A stretch of 64,000 bases of DNA from Ureibacillus manganicus DSM 26584 (lineage in GTDB: Bacteria; Bacillota; Bacilli; Bacillales_A; Planococcaceae). Of the stretch, positions 59,841-64,000 are shown piece by piece. Every line of letters starts with the position of its first letter. The first letter of the stretch is position 1. The DNA lies in the NCBI RefSeq assembly GCF_000772945.1, contig NZ_JPVN01000011.1, positions 78,071 to 142,070 on the forward strand, read 5' to 3'. The translations under genes and the position numbers were made by a program. The notes beneath the pieces are model-generated. The model made no database searches. It saw only the letters and a list, made by a program, of their open reading frames with translations, and was not told the origin of the DNA.

Positions 59841-62501
59841 TTAAATTGATTTAACGTAATCATACACAGATTGAAGAGCTTCATCAAGTTTTGACACTTC
59901 TTTCGCACCAGCCATCGCCATATCTGGACGACCACCTCCGCGACCACCACAAAGTTCAGCCACTTGCTTTACAATATTCCCTGCATGATAGTTACCGCCA
60001 ACTATGTCTTTCGTTACCCCTGCACACAACATTACTTTATCTCCGTCTACTGCACCTAGTACGATTACTGCATGATCCAATTTTTCTTTTAAATCGTCCA
60101 TCATTTGGCGAAGTTGGTTGTTATCTTTTGCTTCTACACGAGTTGAAAGTACTGACACATCTCCAATTTTCTCAACTGCATTTAATACTTCCCCAGCTTG
60201 AGCATTAGCAATTTTTTGTGATAACGATTCATTTTCACGTTGTAGCTCTTTTAGATCATGTTGTAAATTTTCAACACGGTGAATTAGATCTTTTGGATTT
60301 GCTTTTAGTATAGCAGCTGTTTGCTCAATTAAACGTTGTTCTTCTTTTACAGCTTCAAATGCAGCTTTACCTGTAACAGCTTCAATACGGCGAGTACCAG
60401 CTCCAATACCACCTTCTGATACAATTTTAAACAATCCAATTTCTGAAGTACGATTAACGTGAATACCACCACAAAGTTCAACAGAATAATCACTTACTTG
60501 AACAACACGTACCACGTCTCCGTATTTTTCGCCGAAAAGTGCCATTGCACCCATTGCTTTTGCTTCTGCAATTGGCATTTCTTCGATGACTACTTGTATA
60601 TCTTCCCAAATTTTTTCATTTACTATACGTTCAATACGTTCTAATTCCTCTTTGGTTGCAGCACCAAAGTGTGAGAAGTCAAAACGTAATCGATCAGGAC
60701 CTACGTAAGAACCAGCTTGGTTAACATGTTCGCCTAGTACATCTTTTAATGCACTTTGCATGATATGTGTTGCCGTATGGTTTTTAACGATTAAGTTACG
60801 CTCAGCACGATCAACAACTGCAGACACTTTATTGTTCAAATGCATTTCACCAGACTCAACTACTACAGTGTGTAATGATTGGCCATTTGGAGCTTTTTGA
60901 ACATCTTTTACAAATGCTTTAAATGAATCATTTGAAATCGTACCGTGGTCTGCTACTTGACCACCCATCTCAGCATAGAATGGTGTTTCAGCTAAAATAA
61001 CAAGTACTTCGTCACCTTCTGATGCAACTTCAACAGCTTCACCATTTGCAACCATCGCAACTACAGTTGTTTCAGTTTGCAATGTTTCATAACCAACAAA
61101 ATTAGATTCCATTGTTAAGTTTGCTAGAACTTCTGATTGCACTTGCATTGAGTCTACATCTGCACGAGCTGCTCTTGCACGTTCACGTTGTTCGTTCATT
61201 GCTAATTCAAAGCCTTCGTGATCAACTGTCATACCAGCTTCTTCTGCATATTCTTCCGTTAACTCGATTGGGAAGCCATATGTGTCATATAACTTAAATG
61301 CATCCGTACCAGGGATTACCGTTAAACCGCGCGCTTTTTCTTTCTCAATAACTTCAGAAAGTATAGATAAACCACCGTCTAAAGTTTCATGGAAACGGTC
61401 TTCTTCATTTTTAATAACACGCGCAACAAATTCATGCTTTTCTTTCACTTCTGGATAGAAGTCGCTCATGATTTCACCAACAGTTGGAACTAATTCGAAC
61501 ATAAATGGCTTTTCAATCCCCATTTGTTTTGCATAACGGACTGCACGACGTAATAGACGACGTAATACATAACCACGACCTTCGTTTGATGGAAGTGCTC
61601 CATCTCCAATAGCAAACGCAACAGTACGAATGTGGTCAGCAATTACTTTAAATGGCGTGTTAATATCTTCTGCACTACCGAAAATTTCTTGTAAATCGAT
61701 CTCACCTGGACGTTTGTATTTACGGTTTGCATATTGTTCGATTTTCTCAATTATCGGCATGAACAAGTCTGTATCGTAGTTTGTAGGAACATTTTGCACA
61801 ACTGAAGCTACACGCTCAAGTCCCATACCTGTATCAATATTTTGTTTTGGAAGCGGAGTATAAGTACCATCTGGATTATGATTAAATTGTGAAAATACTA
61901 AGTTCCATACTTCTAGGTAACGTTCATTTTCTCCACCTGGATATAGTTCTGGATCATTTTCATCGTTTCCGTATTCAGGACCGCGATCATAGAAAATTTC
62001 TGAGTTTGGACCAGATGGACCTTCCCCGATATCCCAGAAGTTCCCTTCAATTCGAATTAAACGTTCTTCAGGGATTCCAATTTCATTTTTCCAAACGTTA
62101 TAAGCTTCTTCATCTTCTGGATGAATCGTAATTGATAATTTTTCAGGATCAAAGCCTAACCATTTTGAATCCGTTAAAAATTCCCAAGCAAAATGAATTG
62201 CCTCTTTTTTGAAATAATCACCGATAGAGAAGTTCCCCAACATTTCGAAAAACGTATGGTGACGTGCAGTTTTCCCTACGTTTTCAATATCGTTTGTACG
62301 AATGGATTTTTGTGCATTTGTAATACGTGGATTGTCTGGAATAACACGACCATCAAAATATTTTTTCAAAGTCGCAACACCTGAGTTAATCCATAATAAT
62401 GAAGGGTCATTAATTGGCACTAAAGATGCAGAAGGCTCTTGTGCATGCCCTTTTTCAATAAAAAATTCTAAATATTTGCGGCGAATGTCTGTTGCTTTCA
62501 T
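59841..62501 (-). CDS. alaS: Alanyl-tRNA synthetase
   Basis: Class II synthetase of 886 residues. Aminoacylation domain at the N-terminus ([30 protein letters not shown]), editing domain with [11 protein letters not shown] and the CGGIHV zinc site, and the C-terminal DHHA1 domain ending [18 protein letters not shown] with AGGAGGAAAT upstream. Controlled by the T-box about 170 bp upstream; a 21-bp-period repeat lies between. Confidence 0.98.
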   Translation of the reverse strand: MKATDIRRKYLEFFIEKGHAQEPSASLVPINDPSLLWINSGVATLKKYFDGRVIPDNPRITNAQKSIRTNDIENVGKTARHHTFFEMLGNFSIGDYFKKEAIHFAWEFLTDSKWLGFDPEKLSITIHPEDEEAYNVWKNEIGIPEERLIRIEGNFWDIGEGPSGPNSEIFYDRGPEYGNDENDPELYPGGENERYLEVWNLVFSQFNHNPDGTYTPLPKQNIDTGMGLERVASVVQNVPTNYDTDLFMPIIEKIEQYANRKYKRPGEIDLQEIFGSAEDINTPFKVIADHIRTVAFAIGDGALPSNEGRGYVLRRLLRRAVRYAKQMGIEKPFMFELVPTVGEIMSDFYPEVKEKHEFVARVIKNEEDRFHETLDGGLSILSEVIEKEKARGLTVIPGTDAFKLYDTYGFPIELTEEYAEEAGMTVDHEGFELAMNEQRERARAARADVDSMQVQSEVLANLTMESNFVGYETLQTETTVVAMVANGEAVEVASEGDEVLVILAETPFYAEMGGQVADHGTISNDSFKAFVKDVQKAPNGQSLHTVVVESGEMHLNNKVSAVVDRAERNLIVKNHTATHIMQSALKDVLGEHVNQAGSYVGPDRLRFDFSHFGAATKEELERIERIVNEKIWEDIQVVIEEMPIAEAKAMGAMALFGEKYGDVVRVVQVSDYSVELCGGIHVNRTSEIGLFKIVSEGGIGAGTRRIEAVTGKAAFEAVKEEQRLIEQTAAILKANPKDLIHRVENLQHDLKELQRENESLSQKIANAQAGEVLNAVEKIGDVSVLSTRVEAKDNNQLRQMMDDLKEKLDHAVIVLGAVDGDKVMLCAGVTKDIVGGNYHAGNIVKQVAELCGGRGGGRPDMAMAGAKEVSKLDEALQSVYDYVKSI

Positions 62502-62550
62502 GTTAATTTCCTCCTAATTTGGTTTAATGATGTTGAGAGTCGGGTCGACT

Positions 62551-62645
62551 GATATCCGCCAAAACCGATGTGATATCCGCCAATTTCTCGAAATTTCCGC
62601 CAAGTTTGCTTTTAAATCTGCCAAAATGCAAGCGATATCCGCCAA
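62551..62645. repeat. Five GATATCCGCCAA repeats at 21-bp spacing
   Basis: Copies at 62551-62562, 62572-62583, 62592-62603, 62613-62624 and 62634-62645; three are perfect, two are variants (AATTTCCGCCAA, TAAATCTGCCAA). Spacing is 21, 20, 21, 21 bp. They lie in the alaS leader between the T-box terminator and the start codon and read TTGGCGGATATC on the alaS strand. Confidence 0.88.
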
Positions 62646-62665
62646 ACACCTTACAGCAGCGAAAG

Positions 62666-62924
62666 AAAACAAAAAAAGCCCTCATCCCATATAAGGGACG
62701 AAGACTGTTATCTCGCGGTACCACCCTCGTTATAAAAAATTGCATCCAAAACGATACATTTTTTATATCTCGAGCACTGTAACGTAAGTGAACGGCAGGG
62801 ATTAGCTGCACTCTGGATTAGCTTTCAGTTACGCTCTCGTAAGATTCTTTCAGCCAAAGGAATCTCTTTCTGAAACGGTTAAGCAAAAACTTACTCTTTC
62901 CATCATAGTGTTTTTCATATTATG
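62666..62924 (-). ncRNA. T-box riboswitch of alaS
   Basis: On the minus strand the T-box core AGGGTGGTACCGCG occupies 62714-62727. A terminator hairpin follows (CTTCGTCCC with GGGATGAGG, loop TTATAT) and then seven T. Upstream sequence to the promoter is long enough for Stem I and shows GAAAGAGATTCC...GAATCTTAC pairing. The specifier codon could not be placed with certainty; alanine specificity is inferred from the downstream gene. Confidence 0.92.
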
Positions 62925-62930
62925 TTCTAG

Positions 62931-62959
62931 ATTATATGCGAATGAAAGAAAAGTGTCAA
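62931..62959 (-). promoter_or_regulatory. Consensus sigma-A promoter of alaS
   Basis: Perfect TTGACA (62954-62959), 17-bp spacer, perfect TATAAT (62931-62936), minus strand. Transcription would start near 62924, at the 5' end of the T-box. Confidence 0.92.
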
Positions 62960-63100
62960 TTATAACCCAATTTTAGGGACGGAGGGGAGAGGTAATAGTT
63001 GCTGACCCCTTTTATGGCTTTTTATAAGAACATTTTGAATTTTACCAATTTGAACTATATTCTCTTGAAGGAATTAAACTAATGTTTGTAAAGCTATTTG

Positions 63101-63652
63101 CTAGATAAAATCAAAAAATCTCTTTGAAGTTATTATTGTCCCTGGTAATCCGGTTGGATAAAGAATATCATCGCCATTCCAAGTATTAGTTTCTAAATAA
63201 CTAGCTTCAAATGATTTTATCGTGCCTACTCTACAGGTTTCACAAAGTTCTTCACAGGTTCGCTAAATAGTTTGAATTTTATCTCGTCAATTTTTGCCCC
63301 TCCTCTTTATTTTTACATACATAATAATAACTTGGTAGCATTTCTTTTTCTTTACAAGAAATGTTTACTTTTCGCTAACAACATCCTGAAATTCTATTTT
63401 CCCACTAAGACCTGATTTTTCATATGCGACTTTAAATCTTTCAGAACAAAGAAATGTTGCGAAAGTACCAAAAACAAAATCTCAAGTTTTAGAGAGTTTA
63501 ATCTATCTTGGGGAGAGCCACTCCCTCATCCCGAGAGGTAATTTACACTCTACACATACCTCGAATTCACCTGTTTTTAGGTCAATTTGTTCTCCAAAAG
63601 CATATATGTCATCTTCGAAACGGTTAGCCTTGTTAAATACATAAAAATCCAT
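63101..63652 (-). pseudogene. Decayed immunity-protein-like gene with five in-frame stops
   Basis: One frame of 183 codons is continuous apart from stops at codons 50 (TAG), 57 (TGA), 96 (TAA), 122 (TGA) and 130 (TAG). Reading through them gives MDFYVFNKANRFED, CVECKLPLGMREWL, DFVFGTFATFLCSERFK, CEELCETCRVGTIKSFEASY, TWNGDDILYPTGLPGTII and SKRFFDFI. The paired CxxC sites and the WNGxDI...GLPGTII...RFxxF ending resemble polymorphic-toxin immunity proteins as I remember them (Imm11/Imm43-like); unverified. It starts 39 bp after the toxin-like fragment. Confidence 0.7.
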
Positions 63653-63691
63653 CCCACACCTCTATTATATTTACATTTGGCATTCTGTCTT

Positions 63692-63934
63692 TTAACCAAG
63701 GTTGTTGATGAAAGCCATTAAATACTTTGTAAATTGTTGCTCTGTAACTCGTGGATTATTCTCTAACCAATTAACAACCCTGCCGTCATATTGTCTATGC
63801 CATGTTTGATATCCTCTATGAGAATCCAAAGCCTTAGCACGATACTTAAACATTGAGTTCTCTTTGAACTTACTTTTTAAGGTTGGTTGACTATTTAGAG
63901 ATCTCATAATTTTTATTTGAAACAAGTCCTGCAC
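63692..63934 (-). pseudogene. C-terminal fragment of a possible polymorphic toxin
   Basis: Eighty codons with no clear ribosome site; the frame opens shortly before and is blocked by a stop at about 63980. The segment DSHRGYQTWHRQYDGRVVNW followed by LENNPRVTEQQF recalls the end of secreted polymorphic toxins, by memory only. Position directly upstream of an immunity-like pseudogene on the same strand supports a broken toxin-immunity pair. It could also be an unrelated short open frame. Confidence 0.5.
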
Positions 63935-63964
63935 TGGTCCTGTATATAACCTAATCGAGTAGGA

Positions 63965-63987
63965 GACTAGCCATTATTTGGCTAGTC
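63965..63987. other. Perfect inverted repeat
   Basis: GACTAGCC and GGCTAGTC around ATTATTT, upstream of the toxin-like fragment. No T run, so probably not a terminator. Confidence 0.5.
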
Positions 63988-64000
63988 GACCTCTCACACC

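Noticed and set aside
62524..62811. Open frames on both strands in the alaS leader
   Set aside because: They cover the T-box and the 21-bp repeats, lack ribosome sites, and have no protein-like composition.

Overview
This window is chromosomal core DNA of a spore-forming member of the Bacillales with low GC content. Almost every gene has a recognisable Bacillus subtilis counterpart in the same relative order, from the rpoD/dnaG operon through ppsR-ccpN, era-cdd-dgkA-ybeY-pgpH-phoH, the floA genes, rpsU, the heat-shock operon, lepA, gpr/rpsT, the comE operon, the yqeG-yqeM operon, sigK, greA/udk and on to alaS. Sporulation genes (yqfC, yqfD, spoIIP, gpr, sigK) show that it makes endospores. 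The single-chain glycyl-tRNA synthetase, the accessory insertions and the intergenic repeats differ from B. subtilis and suggest a Lysinibacillus/Solibacillus/Ureibacillus-type organism. That placement is inference, not proof.

Layout. 1-3.7 kb (minus): rpoD start, dnaG, ppsR, ccpN. 3.7-6.3 kb (plus): a T-box-controlled glyS whose leader carries a large structured insertion, then an unknown gene. 6.3-18.3 kb (minus): recO, a nitronate monooxygenase, era-cdd-dgkA-ybeY-pgpH, phoH-yqfD-yqfC, a membrane-anchored unknown gene with floA-nfeD, and rpsU. 18.4-22.2 kb: deoC, then a three-gene GtrII/GtrB/GtrA-type glycosylation cassette on the plus strand, inserted into the otherwise conserved order. 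22.2-31.6 kb (minus): mtaB-rsmE-prmA, then dnaJ, dnaK, grpE and hrcA behind a perfect CIRCE operator, then hemW. 31.7-38.2 kb: a small unknown gene, lepA, spoIIP, gpr, rpsT (plus), holA, yqzM (plus). 38.2-47 kb (minus): comEC, comEB, a frameshifted comEA, then yqeM-rsfS-yqeK-nadD-yhbY-aroE-yqeH-yqeG for ribosome assembly and NAD synthesis. 47.3-48.1 kb: an uninterrupted sigK with a predicted sigma-E promoter. 48.1-55.8 kb (minus): a 29-residue membrane peptide, mtnN, yrrS, greA, udk, the tRNA wobble-uridine modification genes trhP2-trhP1-trmR, and mltG. 55.8-58 kb: a repeat-rich region with a 12-unit palindromic tandem array and a NERD nuclease-like gene. 58-63 kb (minus): two DUF1292 genes, ruvX, an IreB-family gene and alaS behind a second T-box. 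63-64 kb: a decayed immunity-like gene and a toxin-like fragment.

Functional themes are replication and translation (dnaG, holA, two aminoacyl-tRNA synthetases with T-boxes, ribosome assembly factors, LepA, RsmE, PrmA, tRNA modification), protein folding and stress, cell envelope (DgkA, PgpH, FloA/NfeD, MltG, Gtr cassette), DNA uptake and sporulation.

The most unusual items are the non-coding ones: the 52-bp-period palindromic array at 56.3-56.9 kb, the cloverleaf-like insertion in the glyS T-box, the 21-bp phased repeats between the alaS T-box and alaS, and a palindrome family present twice. Also notable are the comEA frameshift at a G4 run, the immunity-like gene with five stops but an intact frame, and the unannotated 29-residue membrane peptide next to sigK.
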